The notes under the pieces were generated by a model that saw only the letters and a list, made by a program, of their open reading frames with translations, was not told the DNA's origin and ran no database searches. 64,000 bases of DNA from Tilletiaria anomala UBC 951 (lineage: Eukaryota > Basidiomycota > Exobasidiomycetes > Georgefischeriales > Tilletiariaceae): NCBI RefSeq assembly GCF_000711695.1, contig NW_013547002.1:1-64000 (forward strand), in the 5' to 3' direction. The position numbers and the translations under genes are program-made. Shown here piece after piece: positions 32,122-43,627 of the stretch (within the stretch, counting starts at the first letter, position 1; the number at the start of each line of letters is the position of its first letter).

Positions 32122-33624
32122 CTACTTTCCTTCGCTCTGTTTCTTTCCCTCGAAATACTTGCCCACCTTCGCCAACACGTATTTGCCGGTCCTTCCAAGT
32201 CCAGCAGTGTACACGCCCTTGATGCTCTGGCCCCAAGCCGGTCCGCGCACAATGCTACCAATGTTGGTCAGCAGCACCTTCTCGAAATCTGGCTGTGCAA
32301 CAACTGCGCCCCAGAAATCCGTCAAATCGCCCTCCAAAGCGGCCGTGTCATCCGGCTTTCGATGGAGCGTGTCGTCCTTGCGAGAGAGCGAGAAGCGCGC
32401 AAACGCTTCGTGCGTGTTCGGGTGGGAGAGATAGTGCTGCTGCACTAGCTCGCGAAGCCGCTGCGGCATGCGCATTGCGTAGTCTACCTTTGTCTTCGGC
32501 GATGCGTCTTGTACGATGATGAAGTGGCCCGATTGTATCTCCTCCAGTGCAAGCGTGCCCAAGGAGCGCATTAGACCGCCATACAGTCGTCTGAACTCTT
32601 CGCGTTGTCCAATGACAATGTTGCGCACCTTGTTTGCGTTCTCGCCGCCGGGCACCGACATCCGAAAATCGCCCGTGTACGAGAGCGAAGCAATTCGCGT
32701 GTATAGCTCGACCTCTGTGAATCGCTCCGGTAGCAGCAGCAGCGCGATGCGCAGCGCCGAGGTGAGGTTGACTTGTTGAGCCAAGCGCACGCGCGCGTCA
32801 GTGGTGATGAGCGCCACTGGTTTGTGCATCCTCCCGCTGACGTAGAGAGTATCCCAGTCTATCAAGTCTTTGCAGAGCGTGTCGACGTCCATCACGCCGT
32901 ACTTGACCAGTTCGTCTCCCATTGTGACGTAAGGGTGGTACCATATCCCTGCGCCTAATCGTTGCACCCACGCAAGCACGACGGAGCCGCCCATGCGCGC
33001 GAGGACGCTGTAGTGTGACTTGTGCAGATTCATATTCACCGCATGCCAATGAGCAGGGTGCTGCACCGCGAAGATCAGATCAATCATCTTTTTCCCGCCT
33101 TTCTTAGAGATGGGTGGCTTGAAATGCTCCGGTCCCGACGTCTCTTGTGAAAAGACGCCGGATCCATATGCAAATGCGAATCGGATGGGGAGGGATGGGG
33201 AGTCAAAGTAGGAGATTATACATTGCAAGCGCTTCTGTATCGTTTCTGGAACTGGAACCATTTGATTGACGCCAAAGTGCGCGGGAAAAGAAGATGAAAG
33301 TGAAGGCGAAGAGGATTGGCCGAAAACACTCGTAGAATGCGGCACAGGCTTGTCTACTTTGCGCGTTGAAGACGTAGCGAGACTTGAGGTGCTGCTGGAG
33401 GACAGTGAGCGCCAACTGATACCCTTCAAGCTTCTAGCCGAAACACGTGTAGAGTATAGGGTTTGGACTCGCGCTGCCCAGTAGACGGAGCCGCCTTCGG
33501 TGGAGAACGTCCGGCATTTTCTGCAAGGCTGGCAAGCTGCTTGGGTCCAACGAGCGGATATTGCGAAGCTTGCCAGATTTCGCACAGCGGGTAATGAGCT
33601 CCGCATAATGCATCGACCTTCCAT
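32122..33624 (-). CDS. TAM41: mitochondrial CDP-diacylglycerol synthase TAM41
   Basis: Matrix-side inner-membrane enzyme that makes CDP-diacylglycerol from phosphatidate and CTP, the first step of cardiolipin synthesis. One exon of 500 residues. The first about 95 residues are an Arg/Ser-rich presequence and linker. The nucleotidyltransferase core begins near residue 120, with FAFAYGSGVFSQ (Gly-Ser motif, 153-156) and MIDLIFAV (acidic metal ligand, about 182). HPAHWHAVNMNLHKSHYS, the Tam41 hallmark, follows, then YGVMDVDTLCKDLIDWDTLY. The tail is basic and glycine-containing (GLGRTGKYVLAKVGKYFEG). The length exceeds yeast Tam41 (385), mostly from the long N-terminus and loops. Intronless and intact. 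Confidence 0.95.
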   Translation of the reverse strand: MEGRCIMRSSLPAVRNLASFAISARWTQAACQPCRKCRTFSTEGGSVYWAARVQTLYSTRVSARSLKGISWRSLSSSSTSSLATSSTRKVDKPVPHSTSVFGQSSSPSLSSSFPAHFGVNQMVPVPETIQKRLQCIISYFDSPSLPIRFAFAYGSGVFSQETSGPEHFKPPISKKGGKKMIDLIFAVQHPAHWHAVNMNLHKSHYSVLARMGGSVVLAWVQRLGAGIWYHPYVTMGDELVKYGVMDVDTLCKDLIDWDTLYVSGRMHKPVALITTDARVRLAQQVNLTSALRIALLLLPERFTEVELYTRIASLSYTGDFRMSVPGGENANKVRNIVIGQREEFRRLYGGLMRSLGTLALEEIQSGHFIIVQDASPKTKVDYAMRMPQRLRELVQQHYLSHPNTHEAFARFSLSRKDDTLHRKPDDTAALEGDLTDFWGAVVAQPDFEKVLLTNIGSIVRGPAWGQSIKGVYTAGLGRTGKYVLAKVGKYFEGKKQSEGK

Positions 33625-34596
33625 ACTATCGCTGCTGCCTAGGCGGGTGCAGACTGCTCGCTGGAACGAGCAAGTCTGGAACGTTTCTGCTCGATGGGGC
33701 GAGGCACGGAAATTGGGCTAAGACTGGCACAGCCTTGGCACCTCGACCACTTTGCAACTCGGCGGGGAAGTCGTTTGCGAGGATTGATCACGGCCAACGG
33801 TGGGACCGACGTGGAAGATGCTTCTGACATCTGTGGTCCAGATGAAGGGTCAAGGCATGTCCGATATTGGCAAAAGGCTTTCCACCCCAACTTTCGGAGA
33901 GGATGTGTGATAATCAGTCTGGCCGCCCGCGACGTCTGCTGACGGAGCACTGAGAGCTGGTGACGCCGATGCTTCTTTGTATCTTACCAGCCCGAGTTCC
34001 GTGATCCAAAGGCACTGCGATGAACACGATACACGGCTCCCGTGTCGTGCAGGCTGTCGTGCAAGGCTGTCGTGAGATGCTGACGCGGACACCTGTCGCG
34101 TCGCGAACATGTACGTATGCAACCCTACTTGAATATCGATTAATGCACTCAAAGTCCACACGAGGCGGATGCAAGACGGAGCGCAGACACAAGAGCCGAG
34201 AGTAAGGACTTACTTGGGAAGGCCGGAGTGCCTGCCGTTGTTGTTTGACTTTCCGCCTCGCTCACTCTCACGGATTTGAAGCTTTTATCTCGCTCACCTG
34301 GCTGATGGTTCACTCGGACTGTGGACGAAGATGAGCTCCAGAGATGCCTGCAGGCGAAGAAACCAGCTGGATTTCAACGACAGGCCCAAGCCACTCATTG
34401 AGAGCAGCACTCACTGCATGTGGGACGCACGCCTCTAGAAAGCGACAACTCGCAAAGCTTGCTTTCAACGCCTACACATTCAAGCAAGGACTCAGCACCT
34501 GAACGCTGAAAACATTGCTCGTATGGCACTCTTCGTTATCAAAGCACGCGTCGATCTACCCAATGCCTATGCCTCGGCAAACCAAGATCGAGCTGC
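33625..34596. other. divergent spacer TAM41/ULP2
   Basis: Nearly 1 kb between two divergent genes. A 103-codon minus frame (33950-33639) starts only with GTG, so it is not called. No clear TATA element was seen. Confidence 0.4.
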
Positions 34597-37500
34597 ATGC
34601 CGAAGCCACGTATTGATTCCGAACACCGCTTAGTGCAGACGATCATACCCCGAACATCGTTCCACCCAGAGCACACCGCAAGCCCTGCGACTCGGGGCTC
34701 TCAAAGTCCCAAGGAAAGACGAGATAGAGGCTCAAACCGCTGGTGCTCCGGGTCCGGATACCCTCAATTTTTTGTTCCATCTACACAGCATCAAGAAGTC
34801 AACGACGCGTTCGTCTTTGAAGCGCCGGCGGCACCGAAAGGTAGCCTTCTGGCAAGGCCCGGGGATTTTGTCGACCCTGCTCGCCCCCCTAGTCCCTCAC
34901 TTTCCTCCAAGGAAAAGGGACTTGGGATCAGTCTCGAAGAGGTGGCAAAAGACGTGCGTCGAGATCAACATCAGAAGGAGAAGCGAGGCGTTCCGCGCGG
35001 CAGAGGCATCGGAAAGGGTTGGTTCTGCGAGGACGGAAGGTGGTTCGATCAGGCGACGAAGCGACCTTTAAGCCCAGACGACGTCGACAGCATACACGCT
35101 TGCGAGATCCAACCTGTCGCGGAGAGCAGTGGGAGTCGTCTCAGCGCCGGCTTTCACTTGCCGATTAGAGCATCGACAAAGGCTCTACCATCAGACGCAA
35201 GAACCAAGACTGCTCTGCAAGTGATCAGCATACAGGGCGAATCGGATGAAGCCTCACCTTCCGGTCGCTTCAGGAACCGGCTTAGCGTCTCAGTTCTACA
35301 AGACCTGAAGCCCGAATATGATGAGGAAGACTTAGACGACGAGCCTCGAGTTGTTGAACCTCCTATTCGACATTCAGCCGATCACAGCGAGCATCCCGAC
35401 AGCACCGGACCTTTGAGATCAGCAAGGCTCACAGATCGGTCTCTGGGTAGGGAAGAGCCGGCACAGGGCAAACAAGACGTATCTTCAACTCCGGACACAA
35501 ACGAAGCTTCCATGTCAGGGGTTCCCATACGAATCCCACAACGCACAGATCGACATTCCGTAAGTACCAATGCTTGAACTCTGCTAGGCTTTCACGTCCT
35601 TGCTGAGGCACGTGTATTCGTTTTCATGCTTCCAGTTGCACCTCGGATCCGGTACTACTAACTCTGGTCGATCAATATCGAACCTTCCGCCGAAGCCTGA
35701 GACTATGTCGAGTGGTCGCCCAAGCCAGTCCTTTACCGCGTCGCCTTTCGCGCTCGGTGCCCGCAATGCTGGTCAAAACCCTCAGGTCGCCAACAACTCA
35801 CGAGGCAAGCGCCTCGGCACTCAGTCGTATAGCAGAGTGCATGTCTCGGTATCGCAAGCACAGGATTCTCGCCGCTTGCAGCTTGCACATGACCATCCGA
35901 TGCAGCGTCAGCCTACCTGTCGCAATGCCAACGAACTGCAGGCGCAACACACTCGTTCCCTGCCGGATAGTAAGTCAGGTCCGTACTCATACGCCAACGA
36001 GATACCAACAAGGCTCAAGAGCAACGCACAAGGCGAGGGCACGAAGGTGGCCAAGATGAAGTCTCGGGACCCAGCGCCTCGGGACCTGGACCCTTCTTCT
36101 CGGGATCTGCCTTCTAACCCTTTCGCCATTCGCCCTGTTGATCGTCGAGAGTCACAAAAACAGCAGGAACCAATCTCAATCGGAGACTCCGACGATGAGC
36201 TTGGCAGTACGCAACCATCGAAAGAGCAGGTACTTAATGGCCCCTGCGAGTCGGCAGGCCCATCCAAGGACATGGAAGCTCCGTATGCGGTACAGAAAGA
36301 GACAAGCGGCGTCATGGACACGCTTCATGCCCTAGGCAAGCAACACCTCCGATTGTCTACAAATAACGAGCAGCAGGACTGTGTGGTTAAGAGTGACAGC
36401 TCTCTCTCCGAGCTTCCCAATAGCTCCAATGGAAGCGAAGATGAGCGGTCACCTCAACGCCAATCCCGCACGGTGACTCAATCAAAGCGAAAGCGGACTA
36501 TTCCTATGTCACCTGCAAGCGAGCATGAGATTGCGAGAAAGAAGTCTAAGGCCGAGGCGAGAGTCGAGCACTCTTGGGATGAGGCCATGTCCGATTCGTC
36601 GCAGTTAATCACAGGCAAAGCTCCTAGGAAGGCCAAGGCAGGTGCTTCGAAAGATGAGAGCATCCAGATCGCCGACTCGGAAGATGAGCAGGGAGGCCAC
36701 TTTGAAGCCGATGAAATGTTGGCGAGGGAGCAGCAGCTACAGGAAGGCGAGTCACGGCCTGACAACAGGGGTAGGCGTACGCGTGGCGGCGCCAAGACCT
36801 TTAATCTGACCAAAGGTGACGAGGACGACTCGCACTTCGATCCGCGCTTAAAAGCCAAGGCGAATCGCACTACCAGTATTGCAGGTACTCGCGGCAGCAA
36901 GTACGATCCGAAACACGATCCCACGCAGACAAGTATTCTGGGCTCTCTCATGCAACAGAGTAAGCTCGGACGTGATAAGGAGTCGACTTTGGGCGGCTCG
37001 AGCGGCGTCAAATCTAGCGGCGGCATGTCGGCGTACGACTTCAACGTCACTGGCTTCGTGATTGGCGATATTCGAGCAATATCATCGTCCGGTCTGAGGA
37101 TGTCTTGTCTGCCAGACAGCCTTCTCTTCGGCCACGGAAATGACATGCCCAAATTCTGGCGCTTGCCATTGAAATCCATCCTCTCAGGATCGGTGAGCAA
37201 CAAGACCTCACTCAGGCATGTTTTATGGTCGCGACTGAAGCTTCATCATATGTGCAGGTGTCGTCACCCAAGAACCCCGGGATCAAAGGCATGAGCCTTG
37301 AGTTTCTGAACAACAAGGAAGCTGGCTGGAAGTTATCCGAACACATGGAGCGCCCACCTTGTGAGTGATATCCCTTGAAAACAGCGATGCCAGCGTCTTC
37401 GAGTCTGCTTATCTATTTCATTCACCCATGTCCAGCTCACGAAGTGCATTTCCTTCAAATCCATATTCTGTTGAACGATGGGCGGAATGACGGCTACAAG

Positions 37501-40176
37501 GAGACTGTCGACCGCATCACGAGACACGCGAAGGAAACGGTGGCGGTATCCGGGCCCGGGTTTATCGATATTGTCAAGTCCAACTTGGAGCTCGTCGAGA
37601 TCACTTCAGAGTTCACACTGCGCATGCAACCCTCGACCTCCACCTTGGACGTTTCAGTGCAAAAGTTCTACGCCAACTCGGGGGCAAAGAACAGCGTCAC
37701 ACCGAAGATTACAGTTCCGTCTAGGCAATCGTTACTCAACGCCCGAGGTGGTCTGGACAGAGGTACTGCAGCCAGGAGAACGTCTGGAAAAGGAGCATCA
37801 GACTCCTCCGACTCCGATGTGGAAACGGTGAAGCCGACCAGAGAGACGAAGAAACTCAAAAAGCCACCCATGCGAGCTTCTGTCCGCTTATCCGCCAAGA
37901 ATGATCCATGGGACAACGTCGTTTCGCAAGCCTACAATCGAGCATCTGGTTCCTGCTCTTCACAAATTGCACTGGAAGACGACAGTGAGATTCTACGCTT
38001 CCCAGCAGAAGGACCTGGCTCGGTCTCATTGTTCAAGTCAGACGTTCGCAAGCTCAGAGACGGCGAGTTCCTTAATGACACGATCATTGAGTTTGCTCTC
38101 AAATACATTCACAAGACTCTCGAGCAGTCCGAGGATCCGATAAAGCGAAGTTGCGCGGACGACATCCTTGTATTCAGCTCGTTCTTCTACAAGCGACTCA
38201 CCTCTGTCAAAAACGACCCTGTCGCTTGCTACGAAAGGGTTCGCAAATGGACAAAAGGCGACTTGGCTTTCAAGAAGAAATATATCATCATGCCAATCAA
38301 CGAGTCGCTGCATTGGTATCTCGCCATCGTTGTCAATCCGGCACTCATCTTGGAGGCCACGTTCGATCCAGAAGTCGATGGAGATCAAAAGGCTTCAGCT
38401 CAGGCGCAGTCACCTGCAGTTGTACGTCGCAGCTCTCGATTCGACAGACAACCCGAAGACGATGGCGCCACTGAAGAATCCGAGTCCAATGAGACAAGAG
38501 CAAAGGATAGGATTGGAGTCGAGGGCCATGTGGTTGCAGAGGCTCCCAAGCCGGCGGCAGCACAAGAAGAAGGTCGTCCACGCACCACCGATCCAGATCG
38601 AGACACGTCCATGGCTGATGCGCAAGCTGTTCAGTCGGCCCTGGCGGCTGACACTCCGCCTGTTGAGAACCACGTAGCAGACGAAACGACTTTCGCCATC
38701 AGAGCTGACAATCCGGTGCTCGGGAGATTCTTGTACAAAGACGAATGCGAAGAGGCCGACGAGCTCCAGTCCGACGGCGAAGCAGAAACTCATCGCGAAA
38801 GAAACTCACAACGCACCGATAAAGGGCTGAGACGAGGTGCCGTTTATTCTCCTGTGGACGCTCCACACGAAGGGAAAGCAGCCAGCCTCAGCCGGACAAT
38901 CAGCCATGCAGGTCATTTGGGAGAGGACGATGAAGTCGACAGGAACATGGCTTCCAAAACTGCAGCTTCCGTTGGATTGGTCGTGGATGCAGCAGTTGAT
39001 GCGCATCGTAGCCAACGCGCAGCTGTTGCAGACTTCGACACTGTCATGGTATTGGACAGAGACTCGTCTGAAGGAATACTCAGTGCAGAGACCGCAAGTC
39101 AAGGCTCTGCAGGTGCTTCACCAAGCAAACACCGAGTTCGGCATCCAAGCCATGGCCAGGGTCTGACTGTGGAGGAGAGTCCGGACGACGCAGCGATGAC
39201 TCGGGCATCCAACCCGACTTCCGCGCTTTCGGACAATGTGATTCTACGCAATGGCAACTCGGGCCGTGGTGCGTTGGTGGGCGGTGGGCCGATTGAGCCA
39301 GGCGCAGCCATGCGCGCTCGTAAATCAGAGCAAGCCGAGGCCAAGTCTCAAGCTGCACGGACCGCGAACGGCAACGTTCAGGCTAGGAGCTCGCTCAAGA
39401 CGCACCAAGAACGCTCTGCGACCAGGAGCAGGAAGCAAGATAGAGTCTTGAATAGTCTGCAGCAGACTCGCCTTCCCATCGTGATCACCTTCGACTCTCT
39501 CAAGAGTGGCGGAGGGCAGAAACATGCTCGGGTCGCCAAAAATCTCAGCTTCTGGCTCCGATGTGAAGCTCGAGTTAAAAAAGATGTTGAGGTCAATGAG
39601 CGACTTTCATGCGAACATGTGGATGCGTACATCCCTCAGCAAAGTAATTTCTCAGATTGTGGTGTCTATGTCATTCACTTTTTTGAGCGCTTCGCGTCTG
39701 ATCCGGATGCAGCTTTGGCCGAACTGGTAAGTGGACGCCCATCCATCCGTTGCCAACACTGTCTAATGTAGCACTGTGCACTTCAGGAGAACTGCGAAAA
39801 GGACGCCCCATTCTGGCAGGGAGATGAAGTTGGTCACAAGCGAGAATACTGGAGGTCGACCATCGACAGGCTTTCCGAGCTCTGGCTGAAAGCCAAGGAG
39901 GAAGAAGGGAAGAAGGAACTGGACCGCAGGCGCGAGGTTGCAAGTGTGAAACAGCAGACGACGATTGACGGCAAAACTGCGGAGGGCAGCACAGATGATC
40001 AGAACATGACAGGGGTGGAGACGGAAGGTGACAAGGAAAATGGCGCGGCGAAGGCCGTGGCAGCGAATGCACTCGACAATGGCGATGAATCGGATGGATT
40101 CGAAATGATCACGCAACCCGACGGCTCGCAAGTAAGGTCACCTTGCAAAACTGCAAGCGACTCGAAGAAGCGATGA
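34597..40176 (+). CDS. ULP2: Ulp2/SENP6-type SUMO protease
   Basis: Nuclear cysteine protease (family C48) that trims poly-SUMO chains. Five exons (34597-35559, 35636-37192, 37258-37360, 37436-39726, 39787-40176) give 1767 residues. The first about 850 are disordered, charged and Ser-rich, with several SUMO-interacting-like acidic patches (IQIADSEDEQ, ISIGDSDDE). A domain with KSNLELVEITSEFTL precedes the protease. The protease begins with VRKLRDGEFLNDTIIEFALKY. The triad is His1167 (ESLHWYLAIV), Asp1561 (ITFDSLKSGG) and Cys1616 (NFSDCGVYVIHFF), with the oxyanion Gln in YIPQQSNF. The His-Asp gap is about 394 residues, against about 20 in Ulp1. The tail is acidic. A GTAAGG near 40131 could splice an alternative end. 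Confidence 0.92.
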
Positions 40177-40803
40177 TGACAACGCATACAGACCCTGCAT
40201 TCTTATTATTCAAATGCATCAGCATTTTGCATAGATCGCGCAGCACATGAAAACAATGTATTATATCGTCACGACGCGAACATGCTTCTGCACTGAAGTC
40301 GATGCGGTTCTGCTCGAGATGGTAACACGGCATCCATGAAGAACCAATTGCGACACGCTGATAATGAATATTGGCCTTTCCGGTGAGCTGGGGATTGACG
40401 CAGACTCGGCGATTGACACGCGAGTGTCGCCTGGGTCGGTCGGAGCAAGGTGCATGAGCTCACCAGCTTGCCGAAAAGACCAACAGGTTACAAGATTAGC
40501 GTAACAATAGTCACCATTCCTCTGGTACACTGAAAATAGGTCTGGCATCCAAGTTGGGCGAGCGATGAAACATGCACCATTTCTGGGCCCTGAGTGGAGA
40601 CCCAATGGCTACCACGACTTGTTCGAAGTCACGGCCCTATGGAACCGACCGTGCAGCATGGCTCGCTGATCCCCCTGCCTCGGAGTGATGTGGCGACAAC
40701 TCCTTGGTGGAACTAATCCCATATTCAGTGAAGCATTTCAAAATTTCCTGCAATTGTTATCTTGCAACTGAATACAGCAAGTTTAAAACCCCTGAATCTT
40801 GAA
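40177..40803. other. spacer before the tRNA gene
   Basis: ULP2 3' flank and tRNA upstream sequence. AT-rich near 40740-40800; no gene seen. Confidence 0.4.
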
Positions 40804-40910
40804 CCTCTCGTAACTCAGATGGTCAGAGTCTGATGCTTATAGCTTCAAGCCTGCGATAATGCAGGAGAGACGTTACGTCAAGGTCGCGGGTTCGATCCCC
40901 GCCGAGAGGA
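40804..40910 (+). tRNA. tRNA-Ile(UAU) with intron
   Basis: A full cloverleaf can be drawn. The acceptor stem is CCTCTCG with CGAGAGG (seven pairs) and discriminator A at 40910. The D-arm is ACTC/GAGT. The anticodon stem is TGATG/CGTCA (one G-T pair) with loop C-T-TAT-A-A. The variable loop is AGGTC. The T-arm is GCGGG-TTCGATC-CCCGC. The anticodon TAT reads AUA. A 33-base intron (40842-40874) sits one base 3' of the anticodon, the canonical place. T-rich sequence after the gene (TTCATTTTTG) is a likely Pol III terminator. Budding yeast tRNA-Ile(UAU) also has an intron there, which supports the call. Confidence 0.9.
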
Positions 40911-43498
40911 GTTCATTTTTGAAACTCTCACCAATCGAACCTTCAACTTAATCCTGTTTCTTTGAATCTCTTCGCATTTACTTACGTTGCGATACAGACG
41001 CCCTGCCGTTTGCTTTTTGCTTCTCGGTGGAATTGAACACTAAGCTTCCAGCGTTCGGCCTTGGCATTCATTACAAATCAAAATGGTGCCTTGTTCGAGA
41101 TCTCAGAAGCCGCGCCTCATCTTTTATCCACATGTTGCACACAGTCGGTCACAAGAACAACCATTACAAGGGTGCAGTGCGTGTTGGGGTCCACGCAACT
41201 ACATCCTCATTGGCCCCTGCAAGATGTCTGCAGAGCGGTTAGCCCACATAGTCTTTTAGTCCGCAGCCTGGAAGAGTAATGGAGCGACAGATTAGAGGCT
41301 TTGCGGTTTGTGTGCAGGGGAAGTCAGTAAAAAGGGTTTCCAAGTGTACATGGGACAGGGTGCGGCGCTTGCGACGATCGTCAGATCGGTATGATTGCCT
41401 TAACGAAAAAGCGATCAACCTCATCCTACTTCAATTCAATCCGAAAGAGTTCAAGCGGAAACGTGGTCTGGTATCAGCAAGGTTGAGCAGATGAGAGGAT
41501 GAAGACCTTGTGGAATGTAGACAGTAGATGCCTTGCCAAAGATCGTCAGCGGTCTCTGCCAGCAAATTCGGCCGACAACCAAGACCCCCAGGACGCAAAT
41601 TGTGGGTAGCCAGTACCGAGTATTGAGTAGATTGGTCCATGAGTCGGACGATCTGGGGTAGTCTGGGGTTGTCAACACTGGGAAGTATGTAATCATCCTG
41701 ATGATAACCGCCGCGGGGGGATGTTACATACGCCTCTCACATCGGACAATCCTGCCTCTGACATAAAGTTTCCCTGCCATACCTGTCATTTTCCAAATTA
41801 AACTCGCACAATACCGAAGCGAAATAGCGAAGTTGCGTGCCTCCTCAAGGGAGTCGCTCAAGCACTCATACGTTATTTGTACTGCCTCTCGTGAACCCAG
41901 ATGCGAATTATGTATTGAATTAAAGGGGCAATGCACCATGCGGTCATGCTTTGGTTGTACAGGCAACGGTCTGAGTTGTCAGCGGAGAACTGCCGGCTGC
42001 TGTTTGCCGAGAGTGCCGACCTTGTGCCACTTGCAGGTCATGTGGGGCAATGACAGCTTAAACGCGTTTGCTCTGGCCACCCTTGGTCGATTTCATCAAC
42101 ACTTACGGGGAATGACCAGGTCATCAACAGAGTGAGTGTAAACAGGTCCCCCTTGCCGCTGTACCCCGTTGTCTCTTACGTCAAGGAGTTGCAGGACGAG
42201 ATCTCGCTCCGATTCGAGCTTGTGAGCGGATGAGCTCAAGGGTGAAATTCCTGGTGATGGTCTAGTTGACTTTTTGTTTCCGCTCTTTCTGCAGAAAGAG
42301 GGGAGGAGCATGGACGTGTGATACTGTGAATTGGTGTGATGAATTGATGAGATGAGTGCTCGTTGGCGCGCTAGTCGTCACTGGACTGGAGAGTGGAGAG
42401 GAGCACAAAGCTATAAAGGGTCCATGTGCATTGACCCTTCTGGTTCGCTTCCAAATTCCGTATGTACTCCATCCTTTGATCAAGCCATGTATCTACAGCA
42501 TGAACAACCGGATGAGGCAACTGGAAAGAAAAAGAGCTAGAGAACAAATATTCTGGGAGCCAAAGTGTGCCAGTCCCTGCCTGATTGCTGTACCCGGCTC
42601 CGGCACATTATCCGCGGGAGCACAATAATTGAATTTGAAGGTACCGTGTGCTGCGCAGTGCCAGTGTCACATCCGAGTTCCGTTACGGCCCTAGCGCCGG
42701 CGCTAAATTGTTTCTTGGCTTGCGTACAATTTTTCCACTTTTTGTTCTCGTTGCACTTTACCCTGGCCCCCTACTCTGTCAACCTAGTACCTTTCTTTCA
42801 TTGCGCTGTTCCTCGCTCCATAGGCACTGGCATCAGCTTGCTGCTGTGTTCGTTTTTCCTGTTTCTGGCAGATCGTTCGCATGTTCCGCTGTCCTGCCAT
42901 TCTCGGGTACGACGGTAATCTCGACTTTCGCATCGGCAAGCTACAAGTGTTTCGTCTTGCCCATTTCCAGGTTTGGACTGATTTCCCTTCCCACGGGCAC
43001 CCCCGTTCCTCGACCGTAGAGGGCCCCAGGTTGACACTTGCTGACAGAGCTGGCTGCTCTGAGCTCACCCAGTGACCAATCACCAAAGCGCCTGAACAAT
43101 GTTGTGCATAATGTGCATATGTACAAAGCCAAGGCACGACAGGTCCAAGAGCAGCGTGCAAGTATGCATGGAGCTGACAGGAACCGATGGGATGAGATGA
43201 GCCCGGCCGGGCGGGCGGGGATCGTATTGAGCACTGATGGAGTACGTCGGAAATCGGAGACGCTGTAGGGAAGCGCTTCGTCCCTACTTTGACATGTGGG
43301 AATGAGTATGTATGTATGTGCCCTGGAGGCGCATGGGTTGGAAATTACCAGAAGGATCCCACCAAGCTCCTCGCCTCACACTTTCTCAGCGCGGAATATA
43401 GAGAGAGCGGCATCAAGCAAGACAGAGAAAGTGAAAAAGGGAGCACTTCCTCATGGAGGGGGCGTTCCAAAACAAAGCATTGTCGGACGAGCTGGAAC
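40911..43498. other. 2.6 kb without a supportable gene, HXT upstream
   Basis: Small frames on both strands lack codon bias and motifs. The most gene-like piece, about 42140-42230, reads PLPLYPVVSYVKELQDEISL in one plus frame but ends quickly. The right end must contain the sugar-transporter promoter, and the long upstream region would suit carbon-source control. I see no confident motif array. Confidence 0.4.
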
Positions 43499-43505
43499 AT
43501 AAATA
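43499..43505 (+). promoter_or_regulatory. TATA-like element of the sugar transporter
   Basis: ATAAATA followed by a G run lies about 125 bases before the ATG at 43628, with pyrimidine-rich leader sequence between (CTCTTCCCCCCTCCTTC). This fits a strongly expressed fungal gene. Confidence 0.5.
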
Positions 43506-43627
43506 GGGGGTGTTTGCTCTCTAAGACGCACCACTCACTACTTAACTTTGCCTCTTCCCCCCTCCTTCGTACGCCTCCCCTTGCACTCCTCCACTTCAGA
43601 GAGCTTGTGCAGAGAGTTTCCCGCAAG

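Noticed and set aside
33639-33950. 103-codon minus frame with a basic N-terminus
   Set aside because: It starts only with GTG, has no splice support and no family likeness.
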